From assembly GCF_037126465.1 (NCBI RefSeq), contig NW_026999448.1, positions 62,001 to 126,000 of the forward strand: DNA of 64,000 nt, given 5' to 3'. The translations under genes were made by a program, and so were the position numbers. The stretch is from Ornithodoros turicata. Lineage: Eukaryota; Arthropoda; Arachnida; Ixodida; Argasidae. Shown piece by piece: positions 1 to 10,058 of this stretch (position 1 is the stretch's first letter; each line of letters opens with the position of its first letter). Under the pieces are notes generated by a model, which worked only from the letters and a program-made list of their open reading frames with translations, was not told where the DNA came from and did not search any database.

Positions 1-395
1 ACGGATTCTATCTGTCCCAAAATTCGCGTCACCGTCGGCGCTCTCCGCCACTTTGCTGAGCTGCTACGCGAGAACCTGCCTTACAGGATGTGATACAATG
101 GGAGACAGCGTTTATGCCATTAAGAACAAAACACATAAAAATTTGTAAGATGTCGTCCTCTAATACAGCACAATATATATCTAGCGCCCCCTGGCCAAAT
201 GATTTTAATGCATTGCGCGTATGGCGATGTCGTCGATTTTTTGAATGGGGGGCCCTATGTTTAGGCTACGATTTTTCGACATCGAAAGTCACGGTACGAT
301 GTGTGAAGGTTAACTATGACGCACACAGGGCCTTGAAAGTTGCCACTCAAAGAGGGATCCCTTCCTATAGGCACTCGACGGACTAGGTCCCGATA
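1..395. other. No recognisable feature
   Basis: The short open frames here are not supported by any motif I recognise. No inverted ends, tandem repeats or RNA gene could be seen. Confidence 0.5.
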
Positions 396-600
396 TTATC
401 GTAATACGCATGCGCTGACACAGTACGGCTGGTCTGAAGAACGACAGCATTTCTTTCCGACTCGCAATGCCCAACATCCGGCACTGCCCAGCCTCTTCTC
501 TAGGTACGTTCGATTAGGGCCTGCACTGCCTGAACCAGTTCCGGTGGTGCTGCACTCGCCCGTTCGTTTCAAACCAGTGTACACCAAGTGTTAGCCCTAG
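396..600 (-). pseudogene. Fragment of repeat-encoded ORF, inverted copy
   Basis: Read on the minus strand, this stretch contains a peptide with the core PPELVQAVQALIERT. It closely resembles the plus-strand peptide at 1095-1160 (LPELVQGAQALSNV). The similarity is also visible in DNA: the run from CCGGAACTGG to ATCGAACGTACC occurs in both places in opposite orientation. The frame is soon broken by a stop after the threonine. I do not recognise the family. Because a LINE reverse transcriptase follows at 1537-2345, the pair may be pieces of a retrotransposon ORF1, but that is inference. The two copies together form an imperfect inverted repeat around about 450 bp of spacer. Confidence 0.4.
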
Positions 601-1040
601 TGTAAGGAAACTCTGCACTCCCACAGGGTCAGTTCAACGGTAGTACAGAGTAATGGCGGCAATGGCAGCTGACGACACAAGGCAAATAATAGTTAATGTA
701 AATTCTCGAACGTATCCAGAGAGAGCCAGAAGAGACCGTTCTAATTTGAAGTCGAAATTACGATTCACTACAGTTTTCGGTGTACATTGGTACTCCGTTC
801 CTGTCAGTTCGCATGAAGATTCAACGCTATCACGGTTACCAGGTCGTCGAATACTTCGTTCTCGCGGTCAGAATCCACAATTTCCGTGGCTGATGCACAA
901 GTGTTGAACAGTTCATTGTGTTCGAAATAAAAAGCAGCAATGCACATGTGATTGAAATGTCACAAGCGTCCTTACAATCCGTAGCGGTGTAAAGACTCGC
1001 GGAGAGCAGAAGACCTGCACTAGCGCTGGACTTCGATATT
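601..1040. other. Spacer between the inverted ORF fragments
   Basis: The spacer shows no coding motif or repeat. Its outer edges share short matches (GTTGAACTG, read on opposite strands near 630 and 1065), so the inverted repeat extends patchily into it. Confidence 0.4.
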
Positions 1041-1084
1041 CGCGGAGGCACCAGTGTTGCACGGTTGAACTGGAGCTGGCCTAG

Positions 1085-1405
1085 TGCAGCGCTTGTTCAG
1101 AACTCGCCCTGCACCTCCCGGAACTGGTTCAAGGAGCGCAGGCCTTATCGAACGTACCTTCTGTGGAGGCCTTCAAAGCATCTGTTGATCGAGAACTGCT
1201 TTTTCGGACTCCAGAAGAACGAGAGGATCGTTGTGTTTATACGCGATGTTCCAGTAGCAGGCGGCAGAAGAACGTGGGGCCGGAATCCAAAGGTGGCCTA
1301 GAAAGACGAACCGGAGGAGAAGCTCGCTCTCCTGCTCGCTCTCTGTACAAGAAGTCGTACTCCCTGCGCTGCGTGACACGAGTCCTGGATCTGACGAGTG
1401 GCTAG
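1085..1405 (+). CDS. Unrecognised retroelement-like ORF fragment
   Basis: This frame is open from about 1085 to the stop after 1405, longer than the 80 residues counted from the internal ATG at 1163. It begins SELALHLPELVQGAQALSNV and continues with EAFKASVDRELLFRTPEERE, then turns basic and serine-rich. The first half looks like real alpha-helical protein, whereas the second half is low-complexity. An inverted, degraded copy of the first part lies at 396-600, so this is repeat-derived. I cannot assign a function. A retrotransposon ORF1 or gag-like piece is possible from context, since a LINE RT lies just downstream on the other strand. There is no evidence of an intact gene. Confidence 0.35.
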   Translation, partial: CSACSELALHLPELVQGAQALSNVPSVEAFKASVDRELLFRTPEEREDRCVYTRCSSSRRQKNVGPESKGGLERRTGGEARSPARSLYKKSYSLRCVTRVLDLTSG

Positions 1406-1536
1406 AGTCCACTGAGAGGAGTGGACCCATCTAGATCAAAAACACGCCAAGGATGCGCATGCTCGCGCAATGCTGCTTCGGGAAGTCGGAGTCGACATAA
1501 AACGATCCGTGAGGGAGAGTGTTGGACATTTGGGTG

Positions 1537-2345
1537 TTAAGTTGATTGCTTTATAGTATAGTATTGCTTGTATAGCTGCAGGACTGGCATTAGCGAGCAA
1601 GGGTCGTTGTAATGATCTTCAGCATCGGTCACGAAGGGTATGTCGTCATCAGCATACGCAGAGACCTTCCAACTCCAGGATGGGGGGACTTCATTGACTG
1701 CACGGGACGCTTTTACGCATTGTAAAAAAGAAAGGTCCAATACAAGGACGTAGAGGGCAGGAGACAATGGGCAGCCTTAGCGGACGCCTTGCTCGATGGG
1801 GAAGCAAGAGGACTGCAGTCCTGCTACACACATCTGGCTGCGGCGGTTCGCATACAGAAAACGTATGCGGGACACTAAAATCTCTGGGAAGCCATGAGCG
1901 CTCATCAGCGAAAAGAGGCATGCGTATAACACTCTGTCAAATGTTTTGGCCTCATCCAAGGACAGGAGACCGCCGGAAGCTGCCAGTCGGCGTGTAGTGC
2001 AAGAGATCGCGGGTCCCACTCATGTTGTCACACAGGCTACGGGCCTGCGCACCACAATTGGACAGCGCGAAGGAGCAGCGGGAGCATTTGAATGACTTGA
2101 AAGGTAATTGCTACTGTGACGAGCTTGTAGTCGTTGTTGAGGAGCGTGATCGGCCTCCACGATTCGGGATCTGCAGGACTGCAAACATTCTTTGACACAA
2201 GTATGATGCTTCCTAGTCCAAAAGACGATTGGAGGGCGCTAGCCGCGAAACCACGCCCAACAACCCGTACGAAGAAGGTACGCAGCACCTTCACCGTCGT
2301 ATTACCAACTGTAGGATGGGACAAGCGTAAGCTCGCCCACATCAC
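1537..2345 (-). pseudogene. LINE reverse transcriptase fragment (Tx1/L1-like)
   Basis: Three minus-strand frames together cover the fingers and palm of a non-LTR reverse transcriptase. The block at 2345-2037 has SWRPITLLNNDYKL, the wording typical of L1/Tx1-group enzymes. The block at 2019-1777 has LDEAKTFDRVL (the first catalytic aspartate region) and a GVRQ end. The block at 1767-1537 has SPALYVLVLDL and the catalytic YADDD box. Two frame changes and a missing stretch between the finger and palm blocks show that it is dead. The endonuclease and C-terminus are absent. A second fragment of the same family occurs at 61880-62030 on the other strand, sharing the SHPTVG segment and its DNA. Confidence 0.8.
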
Positions 2346-2565
2346 GCTTTAAAAAGAAATGTTTATTGAGAGAGTGAACAATGGCCAGAAAGCCAGACAA
2401 CAATACACTCAACAAATACCAAACACTCAGCTTACAAGTGTGTTGTCATCAAGCAGGATAAATATATATGTAGGCTAACCTGATCATAGCGGAAAATGCG
2501 AGTGGAGCAAAGCCAGCGACGGGAGGACTCGGCTTTGCGGAGCAGTGCTAGCTCGGCGCACGTAT
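2346..2565 (-). repeat. Probable LINE 3' tail
   Basis: On the minus strand this region ends with CAATAAACATTTCTTTTTAAAG at about 2349-2370, a polyadenylation signal followed by a T-rich run. That fits the 3' end of another retroelement abutting the RT fragment. No coding motif is visible. Confidence 0.35.
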
Positions 2566-3273
2566 AGTGGCAACTAACTGTGTAGTACCACGCGTACATC
2601 GCCGAATTTCCTTAGTCGGAGAGTGCTAAGTGATCAGAGAGTCTGTGGTGAAGGCGCGGGCAAATCGCGGACCTCTTAAATCCACCCAGAGCCTCACCCA
2701 CCACAGGTTTGGAGGCTTACCGACCCAAGTAGCCTCCAGCATGTGCATGCCTTAAACCACTAGGCTACCCAAGAACGATCAAAGACGAACAAATTGGGAA
2801 TTTTCTGAGAGAAATGACGACGGTGTTTCGAGTTTCAAAACGGATCTGCAAGGAAAGGATTTGGTGCCACATTGTAATAGACACAAGGAGAACCGCACTT
2901 CATACAACATACATGTCTTTAAGCTGCGAATTTTTACGCGACCTTTCACAAAATAGGTTGGCTATCGGAGCCCTGGAATCAACGCGAAGTAGTAGCTCGC
3001 TTCGACGACACACGCGAAATTGCTCCGCTAGGGCAGATGTAGGATTCTTCCAGGTGGTCTAGTATTGTAAAATAATGGACGCTAATCACTAAAGAAGAGT
3101 ACGAGTGAAGTGGGCGGGACAAAATGGTCTAGTATAGACGTTACCGTGCAAGTGATCCGCGCTTTGCATCCGAGACGCGAACATAATACATTATATGGAA
3201 GTGTTCAAGTTACTTCTGAGATATATCTCACTGATATCGAAACAGGCAATTCCAAATACCCCATGCTTCTGTG
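2566..3273. repeat. Segmental duplication, copy 1
   Basis: This ~700-bp sequence recurs at 4779-5381 in the same orientation. Both copies begin AGTGGCAACTAACTGTG and end near the ATATATCTCACTGAT segment and the GAAACA run after it. Copy 1 has about 105 bp (3066-3170) that copy 2 lacks, and the 10-mer GGTCTAGTAT occurs at 3056 and again at 3126 in copy 1 only. On the minus strand both copies contain GGTAGCCTAGTGG (near 2745-2770 here), which fits a pol III A box, so the unit may be a SINE-like repeat. Confidence 0.85.
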
Positions 3274-3589
3274 AATCTCATAGTCTACAGCTTGAGGATT
3301 GGGATTTCCTGGTTAGCAATGCAATTTCAGTTCCTCTGAGCTAATACGTCGAGAGATTTCGAAACCAACGCAAGCAATGTTCGTATAGAATCGGTTCTGC
3401 GGAATAATTATTCGCTAGGGCTTATCAGATGCGCACTTTATAATATGAGAAAGAACGCCTTTCTTTCTACGCTAGTTCTGTGTCAACCAAACACTCCCAT
3501 TTGCCCGAATGCTCTTTGTCATAGTCAAATACTTGTTCTATATTGCGCTGACTGTCGCGTTTGTAAGTTTTGGCTAGGTCTGGAGCCTG
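3274..3589. other. Unrecognised AT-rich spacer
   Basis: I see no coding motif, repeat or RNA gene between the duplicated unit and the minisatellite. Confidence 0.4.
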
Positions 3590-4325
3590 CAGTCCCCTGA
3601 AGACGACTGCCGTCACCTGAAGACACCCGAACGCATCAGGAGTCAGTTGAAGACGTCGGGTGTCATGTGAAGTTAAGTAAAAACACCTGAGGATGGCAGG
3701 AGTCACCAAAATTTACTGGGAGTCACTTGGAGTGAGCTCGAGTCACCCTCACCTTGGGCTCACGCACGTCTGGAGTCACCTGAAGTCACTCGAAGTGACC
3801 TGAGGACGTCTAAAGTCAATTGAGGTCGCATGAAGATGTCTGATCTCACCTGCAGTCGTATGACGTCACGTCAAGTCACCTGAAGGCATCTTGTCTCATA
3901 TGATGGTGTCGGCAAAACTTCAACTTACCTGAAGACGTCATTAGTAACCTAAAGTCAATAAAAGCCGCCCGAAGACGCCAGGAGTCACCTGACGTCATGT
4001 GTAGACGTCTGAAGTCTTTTGAAGTCACCTGAAGGTGTCTGAGGGCACCTGAAGGCATCTGTTGTCACCTAAAGTCTCCTTAAGGCAGCTGTAGATGCCA
4101 GGAGTGAGCCAAAGGGACTCAAAGTAATGTACTTCAAGTCAGCTGGAGTCACTTGACGTTGGCTGTACTCACCGCAACACGTCAGGGGTCAGCTCAAAGA
4201 CCTTCCGAGCGAGCTAAGGTCACTTGAAGTCACCTGAAGACGTCTGGCGTCATCGGAAGTCACCTGAGGTTGTCAGGACTCACCTAAAGTTGCTCGAAGT
4301 CACTTGATGAAGCTTCTCTGAATCC
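3590..4325. repeat. Degenerate GTCACCTGAAG minisatellite
   Basis: About 730 bp is built from variants of GTCACCTGAAG alternating with GACGTC or GGTGTC. Many spacings are near 11-12 or 22-24 bp, with indels. The units have decayed too far for a clean period. Open frames here are by-products of the repeat. Confidence 0.85.
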
Positions 4326-4778
4326 TGGAGAGGTGATCCAAAAATTACCTCGCCCTCAGGCACATTCCTCCTGTATTCTCCCAATTGCCCCGACGCTCAT
4401 TGCCATAGCCTAATATTTTTCTCTATTGTACTGGCTGTCGCGTTTGTAATTTTTCACTTATGATGTTCTACTTTAAATCTCTTGTAGTCAAAGTGTATCA
4501 GGATGCTCTGGTGTACATGCCTATTGAACTGCTGGTATGATAATCGAAAAATGTAAAATTGACCTTCTTTGGAGATCGAGAGTTCAAATCCTGCAGCAGA
4601 CGAAATTTTTTTAACAAAAATTAATGTAAATTTTCTTATTCTGCCCTAATTATTTTGTTCTTAGAAGGACCTCGTTTGACCGAAATCTCAATATAGCCTC
4701 CTGAACGGTCGTTTCGTACTTGTTCAGATGCAAAACTACTGGTATCACTTACAAACAGAGTTCAAAACATCGCTTGAG
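4326..4778. other. Spacer with a B-box-like tRNA 3' half
   Basis: Around 4570-4605 the sequence GAGAGTTCAAATCCTGC resembles a tRNA T-arm/B box and is followed by a T-rich run, as in a tRNA-derived SINE remnant. No A box could be placed with confidence. The rest is unrecognised. Confidence 0.3.
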
Positions 4779-5381
4779 AGTGGCAACTAACTGTGTAGTA
4801 CCACGCGCGCATCGGCGAATTTCCTTAGTCGGAGAGTGGTAAGCGGTCAGAGAGTAAAGGGTCGGGCAAATCCCGAACCTCTTAAATCCATCCAGAGCCT
4901 CAACCGCCACAGGGTTTGGAGGCTTAGCCACCCAAGTAGTCTCCAGCAGGTGCGTGCTTTAAGCCAGTAGGCTACCCAAGCACCGGTCAAAGTGAAACAA
5001 ATTGGAAATTTCCTGAGAAAAACGACGATGGTGTTTTGAGTTTCAAAACGGATATGCCAGGAAAGGATTTGGTGACACATTGTAAAAAATACAGACAGAA
5101 GGAAAACCGCACTTCATACAACCTACATGTCTTTAAGCTGCGAATTTTTACGCGACCTTTCACAAAATGCGTTGGCTATCGGAGCCCTGGAATCTACTGC
5201 CAAGTAGTAGCTCCCTTCGAAAACACACGCAAAATTGCTCATGCAGGGCAGATGTATGATTCTTCGAAGTGGTCTAGTATCCCAGACGCGAAAATAATAT
5301 ATTATGTGGAAGTGTTGAAGTTATTTCTGAGATATATCTCACTGATGTCGAAACATGCAGTTGCAAATACCCGTGCTTGTT
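4779..5381. repeat. Segmental duplication, copy 2
   Basis: This is the direct repeat of 2566-3273. It lacks the ~105 bp next to the GGTCTAGTAT motif (here at 5271-5280, then directly CCCAGACGCG). The minus-strand A-box-like sequence is present in a diverged form (GGTAGCCTACTGG). The 136-residue open frame across it is not conserved in copy 1 and is not counted as a gene. Confidence 0.85.
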
Positions 5382-5815
5382 CACGAGATGTCGCCTCTCC
5401 ATTTTATCTAAATTGGGCAATGCATAAACATATCAATGCAGCATGACATATCAATTTACACATATTTCGTGGAATACTCATCTTTTGGATCGAGATTCAT
5501 GTCCTGTAATCGCCTGTGTGGCTCATGTCATACATGTAGCCATCTGTAACCGAGGCACTACCACTGTCATGATCACTCTGAAACTCCCCATTCACAGTCA
5601 TTTAAAATAGGGGTACTGCTATCCCTGTCACTATTGAGAAGGTGCCATCTCTTGTCACTCTTTCTGTACTGGACAATGCGTAATACCAGTGGCATATCAT
5701 ATTTCCATTTACAATGTATCTTGCCGTTGCGTTTAATGCTGAATTTTCGATTTGCCATGCACCATGCAGCCCGATCGCTATCGGCATTACCGTGTGAACA
5801 TGGCGGAATAAAACG
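5382..5815. other. Unrecognised spacer left of the THAP transposon
   Basis: No motif or repeat was recognised. It ends at the 10-bp target-site duplication that begins at 5816. Confidence 0.4.
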
Positions 5816-5974
5816 TGCAAAACACACTGATCTCTATAGTAATAGGCTGGATAGCGGATTGAGGGGGTGCAACTGTACGGTCACCGGCCGCCATCTTGCG
5901 AAGCTCAAAACATTGCCGTCCGCGACTCAGCTGCATATTCTACATGCGCCTTTGCGTATCATTTTTGCGATGTC

Positions 5975-6042
5975 ATGCCCGCCTGCTGTGGTTATGGGTG
6001 TACTGCCCGTACTGGCAAGGCACCGGGGACGACATTTCACAA
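5975..6042 (+). CDS. THAP domain exon 1 (transposase N-terminus)
   Basis: ATG at 5975 opens MPACCGYGCTAR, the start of a THAP zinc finger with its first two cysteines in the C-x(2-4)-C arrangement (C2CH family, sequence-specific DNA binding). The exon ends at 6042 before the perfect donor GTAAGT. Joined to the acceptor at 6376/6377 it reads the FHKFP box typical of THAP domains across the junction, which is why I chose these borders. This is the amino end of the transposase encoded by the 5826-8840 element, where the THAP finger would bind the element ends. The exon is only 68 bp. Confidence 0.75.
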
Positions 6043-6376
6043 GTAAGTGACTTAGTTTTACAAATAAATGTGATTTATTAGTCCACGAGCGGGGCGACAA
6101 AACGTTGCTGTTGAAGCATCTGCGCGGCACTTTGTGAGTCGTATCTCAAGATCTAAACGTTAAACTTTAAGCAGTACGTTATCTGGATAGAGTCATTCTG
6201 ATAGTCCAGACTTGCTGCTGTTCACGGGTATGATTTCGGCACGCAGCAGGCGTTGAAGCGCGCTTGTCAGGTGTGGGATCTACGGCTCAGTTTGTTGCTC
6301 ACGGTATCGACGATTGCTTGCTTGGATCAGCCTTGTCATCCCTGCAGTAACTGATGGCATAAATTGTTCAATGCAG

Positions 6377-6643
6377 GTTCCCTCACAGCCGCCCACAACA
6401 TTTAAAAAAGTGTGTGGTGAATGTCAGCGAAAGGACTGGACGCCGTCGAGGACATTGCTGGTCTGCAACAAACATTTTAAAGACAGGTGCTTCGACAGAA
6501 CGGGGCAAACCGTTCGACTGAGGCCTGACGCTGTGCATAACAAGTTCAACTTCCCAGAACACCTCCAGAAAGTAATAATGCATGCGTCATATGTTGAGGC
6601 CGGATTTATATGCACTAAAAGCTGGTTGAACACACATGCATGA
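6377..6643 (+). pseudogene. THAP domain exon 2, frameshifted
   Basis: This exon follows a TGCAG acceptor and carries the second half of the THAP finger. [16 protein letters not shown] is followed by NKHF, giving the C-x2-H zinc pair (C-N-K-H), and [14 protein letters not shown] closes the domain, with the AVP-type box altered to AVH. The phase set by exon 1 is lost within the A-run at about 6404-6410, so a 1-bp indel separates the FP box from the rest; this is a defect. A possible donor lies after CTCCAGAAA near 6573. It belongs to the transposase of the surrounding element. Confidence 0.7.
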
Positions 6644-6774
6644 AAAATTCATTAATCTTGCTCAAAATATGCACCTCTAGAAATTCACTTGCATGCAATT
6701 AAAACATGAACAAATTCACTGGGGCAAAATTATCTTACTTTATGCAGTGTACAAAAAGCATGCAAAGTTGAAAG

Positions 6775-7359
6775 CATAGATCGAGAAGTTACCCATCGAA
6801 CGGAACTCCTTAGGAAGTTACCATGTGAAAAATGTAACTAAGTTAATAACGAAGTTATTCAGCCCGAGATGTAACTCGCAGTTACGAAGTTACTTAAAAG
6901 AACAAGTTACTCTCAAGTTACTTCGGACACAAAATAGCACTACACAGGTACAGCGCGTGTGAGCACTTGAGTTTGACCCCGAGTTGCCTGCGTTGAGTTT
7001 TCGTTTATGTCCAACAATGCGAACGCTGTGCATCTTACTCCCTGTGGGCACACAATGGTTCAGCTTCATTTCAATAGCAGCGGTTCTTACTTCCTGAACA
7101 GAATACTGTCATTGACTGAACATCACGTTTTATTACATAAAATGCCATGGAAGAACCGGAGAGAAAGCAAGAAAACAAGTGGACGTGAGTGAAAAGCGAA
7201 TTAAAAGTAACTTGGAACTTAGTTTAAGTTACTTTGGCAAAGTTACCTGAAAAAGAAAAGAGTTCCTCTGAAAGTTACCACGGCGCAAAAGTAGCGAGTT
7301 AAGTTATAAGATACCAAAAAAAGGAACTTAGTTATAGTAATGAGTTGCCTCGAACTCTG
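6775..7359. mobile_element. hAT-type MITE, 585 bp, nested in the THAP transposon
   Basis: The exact 8-bp direct repeat GTTGAAAG flanks it at 6767-6774 and 7360-7367. The ends are inverted and diverged: CATAGATCGAG on the left, and CAGAGTTCGAG on the right read inward. The interior is full of AAGTTAC/GTAACTT motifs, giving it a fold-back character. An 8-bp TSD and CAG-type ends are hAT hallmarks. It has no coding capacity. It inserted after the THAP element, into the region where the transposase core should be. Confidence 0.85.
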
Positions 7360-7759
7360 GTTGAAAGTGTGTATTTGCATGGAAATCTAGCCTCTATGAA
7401 TCAAGTTCCCTAGCTAAGAGTTTCAAGCGATGGTTGATGATTGGAACCAGTACTGCATGAAGGGCATCTTAAAGCTGCAGCTAGTCCTATATATGAAAAC
7501 ATTCCTGAATAATGCATTCATGAGAGAACTGATGTTCTGAGGCTGGAACATTCATATGCAGTTAAAAGCCACTCCATATTGGATAGGACAGTACTAAGAT
7601 GGGCAAAAGTATATAAAGAAAAGGGTATTGCATGAAAATTTTGCCTAACATGCCAACTCGTATTAGTGGGACATACAAACACACCAGCCACATGTCTCTT
7701 TGGTGCGTTCCAGCATGTTTACTTTACTTAGAGACAATAAATAATATTTCAACCTCCGA

Positions 7760-8044
7760 ATGTCTACTCTTTATTCTCCCTGCTTAAGTTTGCGACAACA
7801 TATGTTTGAATGCAGCCCAAATGAAAACAATGTCATCCGTCTGATGAAAGAAGTTTCCCAGTGCTACAGCAGTATCGGACTGTACCACCTTGCCAAGGAA
7901 TATACAGAGAAGGTGACACCCAGGCCTCATCTGCGAAAGAAATTGTCAAGGTTGATAATATTCAACAACCGCTCATGCACTCTGCCCACTTACCTGGTTG
8001 ACTGCTTCAAACTTGCTGTTGCAACTGGTCTTGTGATACTTTGA
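7760..8044 (+). pseudogene. P-element/THAP transposase C-terminal fragment
   Basis: The frame contains NENNVIRLMKEVSQCYSS and RKKLSRLIIFNNR, ending in a stop after GLVIL. The RKKL-x-x-L-I-x-F-N-N signature is what I expect at the C-terminus of P-element/THAP-type transposases, based on family memory. A possible acceptor (TTTGAATGCAG) lies just before the SPNEN segment, so the true exon probably starts near 7816 and not at the upstream ATG. It lies inside the 5826-8840 element in the same orientation as the THAP exons. The RNase-H-like catalytic core between exon 2 and this block is not visible. Confidence 0.5.
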
Positions 8045-8735
8045 TGTTGGAGCTTTCACCACAAGACCGTGCTACTTAGCCTTTTTATAACTTATTCACT
8101 CTACCTCTAGTCATTTTGAACTGTCTTTATCGCCATTTACCTCCCCAGTGCACATATTTCTAGTCGATATGTTTTTAGCGTCATATAGCCTTTATATCAC
8201 ATACTTAATATCATTCTAGTCATTTGGAAGTGCTGTAGTGCCATTGAGCATTTCGTTTCATAACTAGTCATATCTAAACTTCCTGTGCAAAGCATAATGT
8301 TTATACCCAAGCATACTAAGGTGGTTACATAAACAAACGTGCCAAACATTGCTGAGTGCCGATAGTCAATTCTGAGAATACTGCTCCCTGGCATACCACA
8401 CCCCCGAGCAGAAAGAAAATGGGAGAAACACGAGAAGCAACACGGCTGCACACGCTGACAGACGACAAAGGAAACGTAACACAACAAATACAACACCACA
8501 CAAAACCAGAAATCACATAATCGAAGTTCAAAGTACAAAATTGGAACGACACCACCTCACACGAGTACAAAATAGACAGGAAATAACATGTATGTGACGG
8601 GATTTCACACAAAAAACGTAAGGAACCCAATCAGGAAGGATTTCTGCAGCGATCCGTGGCAAAATTTTAGCGAAGCAGCAAGGGAAGCGCTCACAAACAG
8701 CAAAACTTGTCCCAGCTTACATGCATTCCAATGGG
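8045..8735. other. 3' non-coding part of the THAP transposon
   Basis: Between the last coding block and the right inverted end I see no further transposase motif. The minus-strand frames here are hydrophobic noise. Confidence 0.45.
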
Positions 8736-8944
8736 CTGCAATGGCTCTTTTGAGCACCGCAATATGGCGGCCGGTTGGCGTACCCTTTCCCGCGATACCC
8801 TCACCCATCCGCTATCCAGCCTTTATACATAGAGATCAGTTGCAAAACACTATATAAATTTCGGCGACGAGGTTCTCACGAATCCGCGGCCATCCGCCTT
8901 GCGGTGAGACATTTCATAGACCCTACTTTTTCCTGCATTACTAC

Positions 8945-10058
8945 ATTTCGTTACTGAGCGCATCGGTCCATCATGTCTGCATATTCAATTTTTTTCAATT
9001 CTAATCTGTACCCGAAATGGTTGGCCAGTGGAACTATGCGGTATTGGTGAAATACATTTTGAGTTGCTTGGCGTCCATCAGTGTTCCCAATAATGCGTAT
9101 ACATCGTTTTTGTATAGTCTGTATCATGTAAATGTTAGACAAGGTAGTGCTTCCCCAAACTAGATGGCAGTAGTTAAGCAACGGTAGAAAAAGTGCATTA
9201 AAAAAAGTGATTTTTACTTTGCATGGAAGAATGTCTTTCATTCTATGCATTTTTCCTGTGACATTCGCGAGTTTGGAACAAAGGTGGTTTACATGGTTGT
9301 CTCAGGACAATGTTTCTTCAAAGTGTACCCCTAGAAACTTTATTTAGTCAACAATTTCGATCTGGCAATTGCCCAAATATAAGCTGAGAACAGCGGCTAG
9401 GGTTTATTCTTTGCCCTGAAGATAACTGCCTTGGTTTTCGTCGGGCTTATTCGAAGTGAATTGCTTTCGGCCCATTAATTTATTTTAGCTAAGATATCAT
9501 TTCCCTCTTTTATTACTTCCTGAGGGGTCCGTCTTGCGATAAGTATAGTCGTGTCACCGGCGTACAGAATGAATTTTGCCGTGTTTGATATCTTAGCTAT
9601 GTCATTAACATATAAACTGAAGAAATATGGTCCGAGATGCTACCTTGTGGCACGCCTGTGTATATGGTAAGCGCATCAGACACGGTTCCCCCCAGTACTA
9701 CTTGCTGCCTTCTATTTTGTAAGTGTGACGCGATAACACTTAATGGTAGGCCCCGTACTCAGTAGTGCAGCCAACGTCAAAGGCCTTGGAATAGTCTAGA
9801 AAAATAGCTAGTGTTATTTGTTTGTTTTCTATGTTAGTTATAATTTCATCCTTTGCATGTATGAGTGCGAGCTTTGTCGAACGCCCTGGTCTAAAGCAGA
9901 ATTGATGCTCCTTGATGATAGCATATTTATCTAGAAATAAAACCAGACGTGCGTGGATTAGGTTTTCTGGAGCCTTCGAAAAAACAGGCAAGATGGAGAT
10001 AGGCCTGTAGTTTGTAAGCATGTTTTTATCACCCGATTTGAAAAGAAGGGTTCAGATT
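8945..10058 (-). pseudogene. LINE reverse transcriptase, L2/CR1-like, degraded
   Basis: Read on the minus strand from about 10058, the sequence gives FKSGDKNMLTNYRPISILPV, QFCFRPGRSTKLAL, and IFLDYSKAFD (first catalytic aspartate). After that, the GVPQGS block, YAGDTTIL, FLGVHFEETLS, NHLCSKLANVTGKMHRM and LFLPLLNYCHLVWG follow, then the thumb region. The catalytic F/YxDD box reads YAGD, so one essential aspartate is replaced by glycine. There are also frameshifts in the palm (near 9750 and 9640) and a stop near 9287. The order and wording fit an L2/CR1-like LINE lacking endonuclease and 3' UTR. Its right edge abuts the Gypsy B gag at about 10058, without an obvious target-site duplication. 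Confidence 0.8.

Larger units (their letters stand above)
5826..8840 (+). mobile_element. THAP-domain DNA transposon (P-element-like), 3015 bp
   Basis: The element starts ACTGATCTCTATAG and ends CATAGAGATCAGT, with inverted similarity extending about 100 bp inward at each end (to ~5925 and ~8735; shared core GGCTGGATAGCGGAT and ATGGCGGCCGG). The same 10 bp, TGCAAAACAC, lie directly outside both ends (5816-5825 and 8841-8850), a target-site duplication. Inside are GT/AG-bounded exons of a THAP-domain protein (5975-6042, 6377-6643) and a C-terminal block (7760-8044). P-superfamily elements usually duplicate 8 bp, so 10 bp is either a lineage difference or a chance 2-bp extension. The central catalytic part is missing and a hAT MITE sits in the gap, so this copy is non-autonomous. 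Confidence 0.85.

Noticed and set aside
5036..5446. 136-residue plus-strand open frame in duplication copy 2
   Set aside because: Not preserved in copy 1 of the same duplication, so not under coding constraint.
8197..8630. Overlapping 113- and 101-residue minus-strand frames
   Set aside because: Hydrophobic, cysteine-rich noise in the 3' non-coding part of the THAP transposon; no motif.
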